Below are positions 21,651 through 31,959 of a stretch of DNA of 64,000 bases, piece after piece. Positions within the stretch are counted from its first letter, which is position 1; the number at the start of each line of letters is the position of its first letter. The notes under the pieces are model-generated. The model saw nothing but the letters and a program-made list of their open reading frames with translations. It was not told the origin of the DNA and searched no databases. The translations under genes and the position numbers were made by a program. The stretch comes from Mesostigma viride (taxonomy: Eukaryota > Streptophyta > Mesostigmatophyceae > Mesostigmatales > Mesostigmataceae), in contig RPFO01000016.1 of the NCBI GenBank assembly GCA_009746045.1, positions 1,661,920 to 1,725,919 of the forward strand. Reading direction: 5' to 3'.

Positions 21651-22319
21651 TTCTTACCCTAGCTCCTGGGCCGGCCTGGCGAGTGAGCTGAGCCGAGTGG
21701 GCACCGCCACATGACACGGACAAGGCGGCCGGCTCCCCCACCAGTCCTGCTTTGACCTTCAGGTCCATCGAGGATAAGCGGCGGTTCCTCTCTCGTCGCA
21801 AGAGGTTGCACGACCTCCGGCCCCTGGATCGACGCTGGATGACGACCTGCCCCCCGCTCCTGAAGCAGCAGCAGCGACGCGTGACCTGTGGCCGGAATAC
21901 CTCTGCCACAAGCAATTAGACCCCGGCAAGAAGCCCAAGGTCTACTTCGAGGGGCGCGGACTTGATGATCAACCACAAGATGTGGGCGCCCCCCGCGGCC
22001 TAGCCGAATAAAGAGCCCTGTAGCTTGTAAGTTGTAGCCTTGTAGCCGTTGTAGCTGAGGCCTTGTAGCCACGGTAGCCAAAATGTACAATGATCATGCA
22101 TGCGCGGTTGTCCGGTTGATGGCCTAGCATTGCTCTACGGTCTGTTGCCAGTTGCTATTGTTGTCGGCCCCACCGCCAGCCTAGCTATCAAGGAGACAAC
22201 ACCGCCTTGCATCGATCGCACGTTCGCTCACGCCACCACAGCCATGGAACGCTCACGCGGGCCGGGCTAATTGCGCATCCATCAGATGATCGACGGGTCC
22301 GCCCATCATGTGCACCCCG

Positions 22320-22625
22320 GCCTGTGGCATGCCACTGGCATGAGGGAAGAGGGGGGTCCCTGCCCTTCCCGTTGTGCACTCATAGGGATTAAAAGCATTT
22401 GTTTATCAGTAACCCAACGGGAGCACGTGTTTAATTAATTATAATTCATTCGATCATTGGTACCTGCCCGTGCAAGTGCCCGTGCAAGTGCTTAACGGTT
22501 GGGGGATGATGCAGACGATATTTGTTTAAACTTTTGTGTAATTATTTTTCTAATGAGATTAGCATAGTACTCCGTGGCATGCCTTTGCGCATGACACGCA
22601 AGTACTTACTTACTTACCTGCCCGT
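22320..22625 (+). mobile_element. Two retroelement 3' ends in series
   Basis: About 22,325-22,450: GGCATGCCACTGGCATGAGGGAAG block, hairpin region CCCAACGGGAGCACG and a TTAATT tail. About 22,490-22,625: TGCTTAACGGTTGGGGGATG block ending in GTGGCATGCCTTTGCGCATG and a (TTAC)n tail, shared with 32,055-32,190 and 49,600-49,733. Confidence 0.65.
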
Positions 22626-22839
22626 GACACAGTCGATATCTTTGTGATTATAAATTTATAACAGTAATGAAACGATCGAAATGGTTCAGTAGTTTCTAGG
22701 ACTTCTGCTTGATAAATGTCATAAACGCTTTGACATGTTCGCATGTATGATAGCTGCTAACCTCAAAAACATAAATGATCATGAACCACTCGACAAATGT
22801 GAATAAGATACTATTGCAGGCTCGAGCTACCATTAACTA

Positions 22840-23460
22840 ATTAATTAATTAAACTCGTGCTCCCGTTGGGGAGTCACGGAGCATTAACCCCGATGGATGC
22901 ATGGATGGATGGATGGATGGATGGATGGATGGATGGATGGATGGATGGATGGATGGATGGATGGATGGATGGATGGATGGATGGATGGATGGATGGATGG
23001 ATGGATGGATGGATGGATGGATGGATGGATGGATGGATGGATGGATGGATGGATGGATGGATGGATGGATGGATGGATGGATGGATGGATGGATGGATGG
23101 ATGGATGGATGGATGGATGGATGGGTACACGCAATCCTACCGGTCTAATCTATCTAGGTACAAAATCAATCCTACTTATCTATTTTGCCCTAGACTCTAG
23201 GGGTCTTGCCTAGCATGCTTCCCCCGTTTGCAAACACGCGGGCGCTTCCCCGCTGGGGGGGGGTCATTGTCCTCTATAACCTGAGCCCACTTGGCCTTGT
23301 CCATCATCTCTAACATGGTCCAGATTCTCCAGGTTTGGAACTGGCCAGCATGCGCTTGTTCTCCCATTGATACATGCCGTAGCCCAGCCGTCTTCCCAGG
23401 GCACCCAGGTGACTGCATTTCAAACTGATACATGTCACTCGCAAGATAGGAGCAAGCTCA
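22840..23460 (-). mobile_element. Family-C LINE 3' end with 57-unit TGGA array
   Basis: On the minus strand: a coding remnant ending in MDKAKWAQVIEDNDPPPAGKR..* (stop at 23,197), UTR with ACCGGTAGGATTGCG, a CATC-unit array (22,896-23,124), hairpin (about 22,858-22,874) and an (AATT)n tail (about 22,835-22,852). The coding remnant recurs at 51.29-51.40 kb. Confidence 0.65.
22896..23124. repeat. (TGGA)n array, about 57 units
   Basis: A nearly perfect tetranucleotide array. The MDGW/IHPS frames across it are artefacts. Confidence 0.95.
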
Positions 23461-23909
23461 ACAATAGCTTATTCATCCCGCATAATCAGGGGACTCCATG
23501 AGTTCTTACTTGAATGCAATCATTCAGGTACTTCACGACTGCCAAGAAGCTACCGCGTCCACAGGATAAGACCCCGTAGCCGACACACTTGGGTTACAGA
23601 GTCGCGGTTACATGTACGCAGCGCAGCTCCCAACACTCTCACTGGCTTAGTGTGGGCACCAGCTGTCACTGACCAGTTTCGGCCAGCTGTCATCACATTC
23701 TTACACCCTGCATCTTATTTCGCTGCTTTCTCGTTCTGTTTCCCTGCTTCGCATATGCTCTGACGAGCAGCCAATCCATGCTCACGCTCGTTCATATCAC
23801 CTATCTAAAACTTAATACATTTAGAGTGGGCTCATTCAATTCATATCTCTTGCGGCCTCTAGGACTACAGAACCCAAACCCAAACTCTTAAGGACTACGG
23901 GTGGCATCC

Positions 23910-24048
23910 GTCAAGCCTATGGCAGCAGGCCTCCAAGCCTATTGCAGCAGGCCTCCAAGCCTATGGCAGCAGGCCTCCAAGCCTATGGCAGCAGGCCTCC
24001 AAGTCTATGGCAGCAGGCCTCCAAGCCTATAGCAGCAGGCCTCTTACC
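23910..24048. repeat. 22-bp tandem repeat (aagcctatggcagcaggcctcc), about six copies
   Basis: Located about 280-420 bp downstream of the VTA1 stop codon. The copies differ at one or two positions. It is not related to the VTA1 3'-end copies next to it. Confidence 0.9.
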
Positions 24049-24251
24049 ACAACCAGAACCGTTGCAATTGGCGCCCAAATAGAGTGCCCCTCTATGACTG
24101 CGGCCAACCTGCATGCGCCACTTCCCACGTTCCATGCAGCTGCCACGTTCAATGAGGGCGACCCCCAGTACAGGGTGTTCAGAACCATGGACCGCACATG
24201 GGGTGCCCATCACGAGTGCTCCTCTGCAAGTGATTCCTTCTTGTCCGGATC

Positions 24252-24332
24252 ATGACTGCGGCATGGTCATCAGCTCCTGCCCCTGTGCCAGGCATGGTCA
24301 GCAGCTCCTGCGCCTGTGCCAGTCATGCATCA
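24252..24332 (-). repeat. Two extra copies of the VTA1 stop-codon region
   Basis: The final coding stretch GCGCAGGAGCTGCTGACCA of VTA1 recurs immediately downstream as GCGCAGGAGCTGCTGACCA (about 24,315-24,297) and GGCAGGAGCTGATGACCA (about 24,285-24,268), separated by a TGGCACAGG-like linker. Confidence 0.85.
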
Positions 24333-25262
24333 CTGCGGCGTGGTCAGCAGCTCCTGCGCCTTGGCCAGGTACCCCAGCGCGCTCGCCACATCGTTGAACG
24401 AGAGCGAGCTGACCGCGAACTTGGCCTGCTTCTGGGCTTCCATGATGGCCGCGGTGGATGGCTGAAAACCCGACCTTGCGGCGGGAGGAGGCGCCGGTGT
24501 GCTGGCCGCGGGTGGCGGCTGCGCGGGGTAGTTCACGGGAGCGGGCGGGGCAGGGAAATTAGGGGCCACCCTGGGTGGGGCGGTCGCCGCTGGGGGAGGG
24601 GGGAGGTCCGTTGGTGGGCTCGGGAAACCGCCATTACTCGCAAAGGGGGGTGGTCCTGCCGTTGGTTGTGGAGGGAACGTGGCCGATGGGGCCGGGGGGA
24701 ATCCGGCGGATCGGAACGAGCTGGACGCGTCGAGAGCGGGCCGAGCGTCGTTAGGTCCAGGGGGCGCGGCGGGCGTGCCTCCCGGCGCAGCAACAGGGAC
24801 TCCCCCAGGGGGTGGGACCCTGCCTTGCCGGATCGCTTTCCCGATTTCAGCCGCCTTCCAGATCGCGTACTTTTGCTTCTCCTCGAGGTCGGGCTGCATG
24901 TCCCCGAACTGGTGGAGGATGTCGAAGAAGCAGCCCGCGGCGTAGAACGCTTGCGCGGTGCGCGCGTCGCTCCTCCCGGCCCGGTCGGTGTTGTCCGCGT
25001 TCGCAAATATTCGCATAGCGAAACCTTCACAGTACATGGGGTCCTGGGCGGGATCCAGCTTGAGCTTGCTTTTGTCTTTTTCTAGCTGGGTGAGCACGGC
25101 TTTCAACAGGCCGGTCACCTCGGGCGACCGGCTGGGCGTCTTGAAAGCTTTTTCCACGGCATACAACCGGCAATAGTAGGCGACCAGCGGTTCAGCTTTC
25201 TGTATTTCCTCCGCACGTTGCAGGAAGGGGAGGATTTGTTTGAGCTGAGGATCGTCGGGCAT
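24330..25262 (-). CDS. VTA1: VTA1/LIP5-like ESCRT regulator
   Basis: 310 aa, one exon, close to the usual 300-330 aa of the family. VTA1/LIP5 binds and stimulates the AAA ATPase VPS4, which disassembles ESCRT-III at multivesicular endosomes. The N-terminal tandem-MIT-like half (about 1-150) is clear: LPFLQRAEEIQKAEPLVAYYCRLYAVEKA and MYCEGFAMRIFANADNTDRAGRSDARTAQAFYAAGCFFDIL. A long Pro/Ala-rich linker (about 150-265) has no fixed structure. The C-terminal helix pair (EAQKQAKFAVSSLSFNDVASALGYLAKAQELL, residues about 277-308) matches the VSL domain that contacts VPS4. The start is the only ATG before the conserved helix. It is divergent from the TTC29-like gene 988 bp away. The stop region is repeated just downstream. 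Confidence 0.93.
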   Translation of the reverse strand: MPDDPQLKQILPFLQRAEEIQKAEPLVAYYCRLYAVEKAFKTPSRSPEVTGLLKAVLTQLEKDKSKLKLDPAQDPMYCEGFAMRIFANADNTDRAGRSDARTAQAFYAAGCFFDILHQFGDMQPDLEEKQKYAIWKAAEIGKAIRQGRVPPPGGVPVAAPGGTPAAPPGPNDARPALDASSSFRSAGFPPAPSATFPPQPTAGPPPFASNGGFPSPPTDLPPPPAATAPPRVAPNFPAPPAPVNYPAQPPPAASTPAPPPAARSGFQPSTAAIMEAQKQAKFAVSSLSFNDVASALGYLAKAQELLTTPQ

Positions 25263-26249
25263 TTTCTCCTGCTATGCTGCCACGATAAATCTCGTAACAA
25301 CTAAATTATGCCTTAACGGTGAGGACAAAGCCCATACTATAATAAGGAAAGAAGCAAGTCACAAGTCCCTCAGAATATCCGCTGCTGGGAATGAATGCGC
25401 CGAATGGTACCTCATCTCCCGTTTAGACGGGTCCTGGCTTCAGACTTTCTCACGTAAATAATGACGCTGCCATGGCTCCGAGCAAGCCATGATATAATGC
25501 GACGTTTCCGATGCAAGTTTGCCTGGAACTCCACCTGGCAACCTCGCTCGAGGTTGATGCGTTGGCTGCGCTGGACGCCTCTTCTGAGCTGGTTTTGAAG
25601 CTTCCGTCGCTGAATCCGTTCGATAGCCTGTCGCTCAGGCTACGGTATACTACTGCCGGACAGTTTAAGCCGCCTCAGCAGAGCTCAGCAGCTAGGAAAG
25701 ATACTTTATTACCGTACTCCTGAAGCAAACGTCCGAAGGCGGGCGTGGGCTGTCGTGCTTCTGCTGCCCGCGCCCCCGCTGGCCTCGCGAGTATTTTTGG
25801 TCCATTTTGGCCAAGCGAGTTATGAAGGTTCGCTATCGGCATAGCCCGTAACCAAAACCGCGATGGTGCCCTTGTGGTGCCTGGCAATAATTTGGAAGAT
25901 GACTCACAATAACTAATTCGTTGCATGCCCGGGGGGATCGGCCTTTGGTTCGATTTTAAAGGGCATTTAAATGGCTGATCTTACCCGCGCCCGGCGGCCT
26001 GTCCAGAAGAGGCTGTCCAAAACAAGCGTCCGGCAGGAACGTTAGCAGTATTCAATTTCACCGGCTTGCATTTTGGATGAAAGGATGTCATGGGAATAGT
26101 ATGGCGTGGTTTAGCTGTGGTTAGAATTTACCACCCCCCAAGTCAAGGTGGGGAGCGAAGTGGGTAATGCAGGAGGAGCCCTGCTCGTAGCTGTTACTAG
26201 GGCGCCCTATTCGCCTATTCTTCTTTCCTGTTGACAAGTTTGGGGGAGA
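25263..26249. promoter_or_regulatory. Shared divergent upstream region of VTA1 and TTC29-like gene
   Basis: 987 bp between two start codons on opposite strands. No convincing TATA box or other element was identified, and no gene is seen in between. A bidirectional promoter is inferred from layout only. Confidence 0.4.
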
Positions 26250-27599
26250 ATGCTGTCCGCAACGATGCCCGCTGGCATGGGGAGCGGGAGCCAGTCGCCG
26301 CGCCTGCCGCCTCTCTCCGCCACCACCAAAATCAGCTCCCCGAAAACCACCGCCAACATCGGCGACACCCTCGCCTCCACGCAGCCCATGTCGCCGCTGC
26401 GCAGCAAGCGCACGTTCAAGGAGAAGCTCTTCGCCGAGCTCAGCAAGGCCGAGATGGAGGCCGCGGCCCAGTCCGCGTCCAACCTCAAAGACAAACAACA
26501 GCTGAGCATCGAGATGCTCGTCGACGGCCACCCGCAGGCCTTCATCGACTTTTTCTACCTCACGCACCACGACGGGTCCGCCGAGGCCAGCCAGGGGGCC
26601 GGCGACGGCGTGATCCGGCCCGAGTCCCACACCCTCGCGGACGAGATCCCCACCCAACGGCTCCAGTTCCTCCGCGACAACCTGGTCCTCATCGAGACCG
26701 CCGATCGCAAAGGTGACATGGCGACCGTGTACGATGCCTTCCACGCGCTCGCGCTGTACTTCCAGTCCGCCGAGAACCACTCCAAGTGCATCTTCTTCCA
26801 CAAGCGGTGCCTGGCGATCGCGACGCGCTCCAACGACTACGAGCGCATGATGCAGGCGAATCTAAATCTAGGCACCGCGCACGAGCGGATTGGCGACACG
26901 GCGGCGGCAATTTCCTACCACGAGGCCCACCTGGCGATCGCGGCGCAGCTTGATAGTGCCAGCGATGCCTCCGGCGCCCACCGCAACCTCCTCCACAGCT
27001 ACCGGCAGTCCGCCGAGGAGCACGAGGCGGCGGGGGATTACGAGCAGGCCGTCCTGTTTTTAGAAAAGTGCCGGAATCTCGCCCAGGTTGGGAACGACCG
27101 CGAGGCTGAGGCGCTCGCAGACTACCGGCTGGGCATGGCGCACTTGCGTCAAGGGAGCCCGTCGACCGCCGTCATGTACTTGGCGCAGTCAATGGACATT
27201 TGCTGCGAGCTGGAGGACAAGATGGGCCAAGGGAACGCTTGCTGCGCGCTCGCCGAGGCCTATCAGCAGCTGGGGGAAATCTCGTCGGCGATCTCGAACC
27301 TCCATTCGTTCTTGGAGCTGTCCAAGGACGCGAACGCGCTGGCCCAGGCGCGCGCGTGCTGCTCCCTGGGGGTCATCTACCAGGAGCAGGCGCGCTATGA
27401 GGACGCGTGCCGCTACCTGGAGAAGTTCTACGAGATCGCGCACAGCATGGCGGACGGCAAGCTTCGGGACATTGCGAGGATTAACTTGGGCGTCGCGCGG
27501 GGCCAGGCGGCCATGCAGAAGTACTTAAAGGCGATCAAGGGGGACCTGCCCACTCTGCTGGCGTGGAAGAACGCGCGCAAGCCGCTCGAGGACAAGTGA
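26250..27599 (+). CDS. TTC29: TTC29-like TPR protein (axonemal)
   Basis: 449 aa, one exon; TTC29 family proteins are about 450-480 aa. The family is linked to sperm and ciliary axonemes, where loss impairs motility. The N-terminus (about 1-60) is Ser/Thr/Pro-rich. Residues about 110-155 contain LVDGHPQAFIDFFYL, then an array of TPR helices from about 155 to 430: MATVYDAFHALALYFQS, ANLNLGTAHERIGDTAAAISYHEAHLAIA, ADYRLGMAHLRQG, NACCALAEAYQQLGEISSAISNLHSFLELS and ACCSLGVIYQEQARYEDACRYLEKFYEIA. The start at 26,250 follows an upstream stop; inner ATGs at 26,265 and 26,277 are possible. The gene suggests a flagellated organism. Assignment to TTC29 rather than another TPR protein rests on overall organisation and the LHSFLELS/EKFYEIA motifs. 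Confidence 0.8.
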   Translation: MLSATMPAGMGSGSQSPRLPPLSATTKISSPKTTANIGDTLASTQPMSPLRSKRTFKEKLFAELSKAEMEAAAQSASNLKDKQQLSIEMLVDGHPQAFIDFFYLTHHDGSAEASQGAGDGVIRPESHTLADEIPTQRLQFLRDNLVLIETADRKGDMATVYDAFHALALYFQSAENHSKCIFFHKRCLAIATRSNDYERMMQANLNLGTAHERIGDTAAAISYHEAHLAIAAQLDSASDASGAHRNLLHSYRQSAEEHEAAGDYEQAVLFLEKCRNLAQVGNDREAEALADYRLGMAHLRQGSPSTAVMYLAQSMDICCELEDKMGQGNACCALAEAYQQLGEISSAISNLHSFLELSKDANALAQARACCSLGVIYQEQARYEDACRYLEKFYEIAHSMADGKLRDIARINLGVARGQAAMQKYLKAIKGDLPTLLAWKNARKPLEDK

Positions 27600-27699
27600 G
27601 GGGTGGAGAAGGGGGCAGCGGGGGGGAGGGGGGGGAACACTGGAGGATGAATCCGGGCGGTCAGGGAGTTTGGAGTGTGCCGACGTGGCGGCGTCGGCA

Positions 27700-27790
27700 T
27701 AATTGTCGTGGAAGAATGGGTGCAAGCCGCAGGACAGCAAGCAAAGGGGGGCCATGTGACGGACGACAAGTGAGGGGGGGCAAGTGACGA
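27700..27790 (+). repeat. Decayed copy of the TTC29-like gene 3' coding end
   Basis: GTGGAAGAA..G.GCAAGCCGC..GACA and GACGACAAGTGAGGGG echo the last codons, stop and flank at 27,563-27,605 (GTGGAAGAACGCGCGCAAGCC..GACAAGTGAGGGG). It lies about 150 bp beyond the stop codon. Confidence 0.65.
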
Positions 27791-27799
27791 TCAGTTACA

Positions 27800-29960
27800 G
27801 GGAGAGGATAGGGAGCAGCCGCATGGCTTGGGTGGAGGAGAGGGGGAGGTGGGGGAATGGGGATCATCCAACTTCCAAGTGGGTTACCTACAACTGTGGT
27901 GTGCGTGACCCCACACACAACTGGGTGTGAAACTTATGTGCAACGGGGTGGCCCACAGCTGGGTCGCCCTCGCGGCGGCACTTGTCCACCAGAACATTCT
28001 GTTACCGCTGCCCCAGCCATGCGGGTTGTTGCAAGATGCAGGGTTAATGCTCGGCGGCTCCCCAACGGGGCTGTGACTAATTAATTATTTTACGCGGGTT
28101 GTTGCAATATGCGATGTGTGGCAAACCGGGGCAGCGAAGCGCATCGGCTGTGACGATCGTTGTCGCACTTCAGTACTTGCAACTGTCCAGTAGCTTATAT
28201 GCCGACATCGGAGGACATCCGCAGTTCCGGATGCCACCAGGGGTGTGTAGTGCAGTTGGGCTGGGGATGCACGCCTGAACGCGGCATTCGCTCACTGGCA
28301 TCTGCTGGGGAAGATTTCCACTGGGTGCAAACGAGCAGATGCATGGGGTGCGGCCGGCGGATGCTTGTTCTGTGGCTGGTGTGGGAACAGGCTGTGCGCC
28401 CCCTGGATTGACTGTCTCTTCTTTTGCAAGGCGTGGGGTTATACTCGTCCAGGTGTGGGATAGGACGGCTTGAGAACTGGCCCTGCTGGACCCTGCACCA
28501 GGGCTGCGACATATAACATGGGCGGTGGTTGCCCGTTGCTGCATGGGTGTCAATTGGCTTCCGTGGATGATAGTAGTGAGTAGTCTCTCTTATTAGTAGC
28601 GAGGCAGCCAGAATATCGACGAGATAACGGCAGACTAGGCGGCTGAGCCTGCAGTCACTTTTACAACATAGTGTAGTACATGACTGGTAATTGCGAATGA
28701 TCTCGGCATTCCAATCCTGTTTGTCACCTCGGGCACATGCTGGCAAAATGCTCAATTAATTGCCACAGCAACTAGCTTAGGTTATCTATTGATGGCTCAG
28801 GTAGAAGAGGACAATGATCATCCCCCCCCTGGGGAGGCAGCGCGTTTCCCGCCATGGAAAGAATGCCCGGCGCGCCGGGCATTCTCACGTGACTGCTAGG
28901 GCCTAGCACTAAACGTTACCTGGCATGCCTTAGAATTAATTAATTAACTAACTAAACTCGTGCTCTAGCCCGTTGGGGAGTCACGGTACATAGTAAACAG
29001 GAAGATCCGGACTGGATCCAGATCGATGGAAGTTGTGCCTAAGAATGCATGGGAACAAAACGTGAATCAGCGTACAAATCCTCATTGCTAATATGCAATC
29101 TGTATGCATGAAATATTCAGCGCGCTGTGTAGCATCGTGGTGACGGCCGGCCCCGTGATATCGAGCCGAGCCTCAATCTAAATTAATTAATTAATTAATT
29201 AAAATCATAGCTCCGTTGGGAGCATATGTAACACATAGCCCTGAGAAAGGGGCATCTATGGGTTTGTAATACAATCAGGGCTACAACCTGCAGGTGGAGG
29301 ATGTACAACCATCACCTGCTCTGGGTGCACAAGGTGCACCTGCACCGCCATGATGGTTCATGCCTCCTTATCAAGCACAGGCACCCAGGGGGGGCTTGAG
29401 GAGAGGGCCTAGAAGGCCTGCATGACATATGGGGTGGAGGGTATGTGGCTAGGCTATAGCTGGTGTACACATGGCATCTCAGCAGAGAGTAACTCCCTGC
29501 ATAGGCATCGATATCGCATGGCTAAATTCTTAATGCAAGCATGCTGTTTCTGGCCCCACCGTCTAGGTCATCTAGTCGCTCCACACGTAAGCCAGCCATA
29601 ATTTCAATGCACAAGGATACACATTTCCATCACCATTCATCTTCATCATCCTGAACGACTCGAAAACGCGGAAAAGATAACGGCAGGCTCGAGCTACCAT
29701 GGTCCGGATTCTCCCGATTTCTGGCCTGCGCTGGTTGTCTCTTTGAAATTCTTAATGCATCATCCATGGGAGGTCCCATTGTAGGCTGGGCGCGGCTAAG
29801 TACTGAAAGCATCAACCTAAATTGGCACATTGTACTCGATCCATGACATGCATGCCAATGCGCCTGCCATGCATGCACACGAAACTTACTTCCGTACAAC
29901 ATCGCGTGCAATCGATCAGTGCATTTGTTAACTTTGCGGCCAAGCAAGTGAGTGTTCAGG
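27800..29960. mobile_element. Non-genic stretch with scattered retroelement 3' ends
   Basis: Recognisable pieces: hairpin CTCCCC/GGGG next to TAATTAATTATT on minus (28,055-28,090); family-C 3' end (28,940-28,990); TAAT tail with GCTCC hairpin (29,180-29,290); 3' UTR fragments shared with 50.4-50.6 kb (29,290-29,480); and the AGGCTCGAGCTACCATGGTCC block (29,685-29,750), shared with 47.73 and 48.83 kb. About 28.1-28.9 kb shows nothing I recognise. Confidence 0.5.
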
Positions 29961-31940
29961 CGTGAGCGGCACTACGTTGCAATATCGCTAGCTCCTGCTG
30001 GTTTGCACATACGAGAGACCATGCTCGACCACATGAGCACTTTCTAAGACGCACACACTGATATATATTTTCCGAAGCTATTACGCAATATATGACGAGC
30101 AAGTTACGCTCATCTGCGCAACGCAGCCTGGCGGCTGCGATATGCTCGATCTGAAAATACCTCTGCAGCTCCGGCTGCACATGCAGCTTCGCCGGCCTCA
30201 GGTCCGGAAGGCAGCCGTGACACAAGTCACGCACTGGTGGTTGCCCAACCCCCCGGCCCCGGGCTTGCCTCGCCATCTGCATCGCCTGAGCCCAAGCGCA
30301 GTCGCCCTGCCGAGCCCGGCGCACTGGGACGAGATCGCCTTTGACATCAACGCATGCATATGGCTACTGGAAACGAAGCCCGGGAGCCTTCATGGAAGAC
30401 GTGTTTTTCGGCAAGCACGCCTCGCTTGTAGCCCTGTGCTCGCACCTATCTCCCACAACCGCGGCTGCTGGCCAAACGGCCTTCCTTGCACCGCCGAGGA
30501 TCTCCCGCTTTTTCTTCGCATGAATCACTCCCGGCTCCAGCGCTTCGCCCTCGGCTCCCTCCTCGAGCGCTCTGACGCCGAGATCTGGCCCCCCCCTCCC
30601 ACCGTCGCGACCGACACCATCGTCCGCAGTTGACCTGAGCTTTCGAGCAGCACGTGACTCCCCTCGCTGCAGATGTGGCGGCAATGGGCATGCTCACGCT
30701 GGCTAGCTGCTGAGCTCCCTCACATTTGCACCGTCACTTCCAACTCCACCCTCCTCCCCTCCACCGGCCTCCACCTCCGCCTCGATCCACCTCCACCGCC
30801 GACATCAAAGCCCGGCTCCTCGAGATATCGACCAGTACCTCAAGGACCACGCCATCGCCATTGAGTGCCTGCAAAACACCGCAGGCCTCACCGCCCAGGC
30901 GGTGAAGGACATTGCTGCCAAGCCATGCAGCCCCCGCTGGCCCAGCCGGCGATGCTCAGGACTCCCACCCTGCAGACATGGGCGGACATGCTGAGGCATC
31001 TCACCACCTCCACCACCTCCACCATCGTGGCACAGCTCAAGCAACAAGCCCTTGACCTCCGCGAGGAGGCCGACCGCACCCAGCGCAGCCACAATGCCAT
31101 CGTCAAGCACTTCGACCAGCTGGCAGGTGCAGACCTCGGAGATCGACTCTTCTCATGGCGTTTAAGCGCGACATTCTTGCCCACATGCAACTCACTGGTG
31201 AGATGCGGATGTCGGCTGTCCGCCTTCAGCCTTCCCCGCGCGCGGGGTAAGGCTGGCCCAGCTCCCCTGCTCCTCACCTTTAAATACATGTCTGGCGGAT
31301 AAGCTGTCGTTTCTTCAATGCCGCAAGATCGAGCTAGCTCTCGAGGACTTCCTATATGCTGGACGACGACTTGACCCTGGCCCAGCAACAGCGGCGACGG
31401 GAGCTATATATATTTGGCCGACCTACCTCCAGCTCCGGCAGAGCGCAGGGGGGAAACCGGTATACTGGAGGGGGGACGTCATCCACGTCGACCACAAGCC
31501 CTGGCAGGCACCCCCTGCCACCCCGGCACCCCCAGTACTTCTAGGGAATATAGCTGTAGTGTATAGATTAGTTTAAGGGCTTACCCTAGCACGTGGCCCA
31601 CGCGCATGTGCGCCCATAATGGCCCCCATGGATGATGCATTAAGAATTCAGCCAAGCTCTGCCTATGCAGCGAGTCACTCTCTGCTGAGAAGCCATGCCC
31701 TAGCCTTTGTATAGCCATGCTGATCTTCCACGTACCCCATGACAGGCCCCCCTGAGCTCTGAGAGATCATGGTGGTGCAGGTGCCTTTGTGCACCTAGAG
31801 CAGGTGTAGTTTACAGATCCTACCCTTGCAGGAAGTAGCCCAGAATGTATTAAAAGCCATATGCCCCTTCTCAGGGATATGTGCTACATGTACTCCCAAC
31901 GGAGTTATGTTCCAATCCAATTCAATTCAATTCAATGCTC
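29960..31940 (+). mobile_element. ORF1-only LINE-like element (family B), degenerate
   Basis: ORF1 begins at about 30,092 (MTSKLRSSAQRSLAAAI), parallel to MTSKRSSTQHSL of the minus copy at 4,258. It is recoverable through frameshifts: HWDEIAFDINA, EDVFFGKHASLVAL, WPPPPTVAT, QLKQQALDLREEADRTQRSHNAIVKHFD, ADKLSFL-like and LDDDLTLAQQQRRREL, ending near 31,543. A 3' UTR of about 370 bp leads to hairpin ACTCCCAACGGAGT (about 31,893-31,906) and a (TTCAA)n tail. No reverse transcriptase is present. Confidence 0.7.
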
Positions 31941-31959
31941 GACCAGTGTACCGGGATCC

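Larger units (their letters stand above)
20700..22010 (+). pseudogene. ORF1 pseudogene split by two nested insertions
   Basis: The upstream part (about 20,770-20,989) encodes an ORF1 middle segment (QAEEREAVDR, ECRVMLSASFPQE, LAGELKNKLL), parallel to RRCRVILRRFDMLPEE...ELKKQLL of the intact ORF1. The downstream part (about 21,661-22,010) continues with the region equivalent to LTFSDITARVRFLSRRKKL (here LTFRSIEDKRRFLSRRKRL) and the C-terminal end. The two parts are separated by the insertions at 20,990-21,519 and 21,536-21,650. Frameshifts and stops make it non-functional. Confidence 0.75.

Noticed and set aside
22849-23213. MDGW and IHPS repeat ORFs
   Set aside because: By-products of the 57-unit TGGA array.
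24252-25085. 277-codon + strand ORF
   Set aside because: Antisense of VTA1; composition WRGRGR-like, no family.
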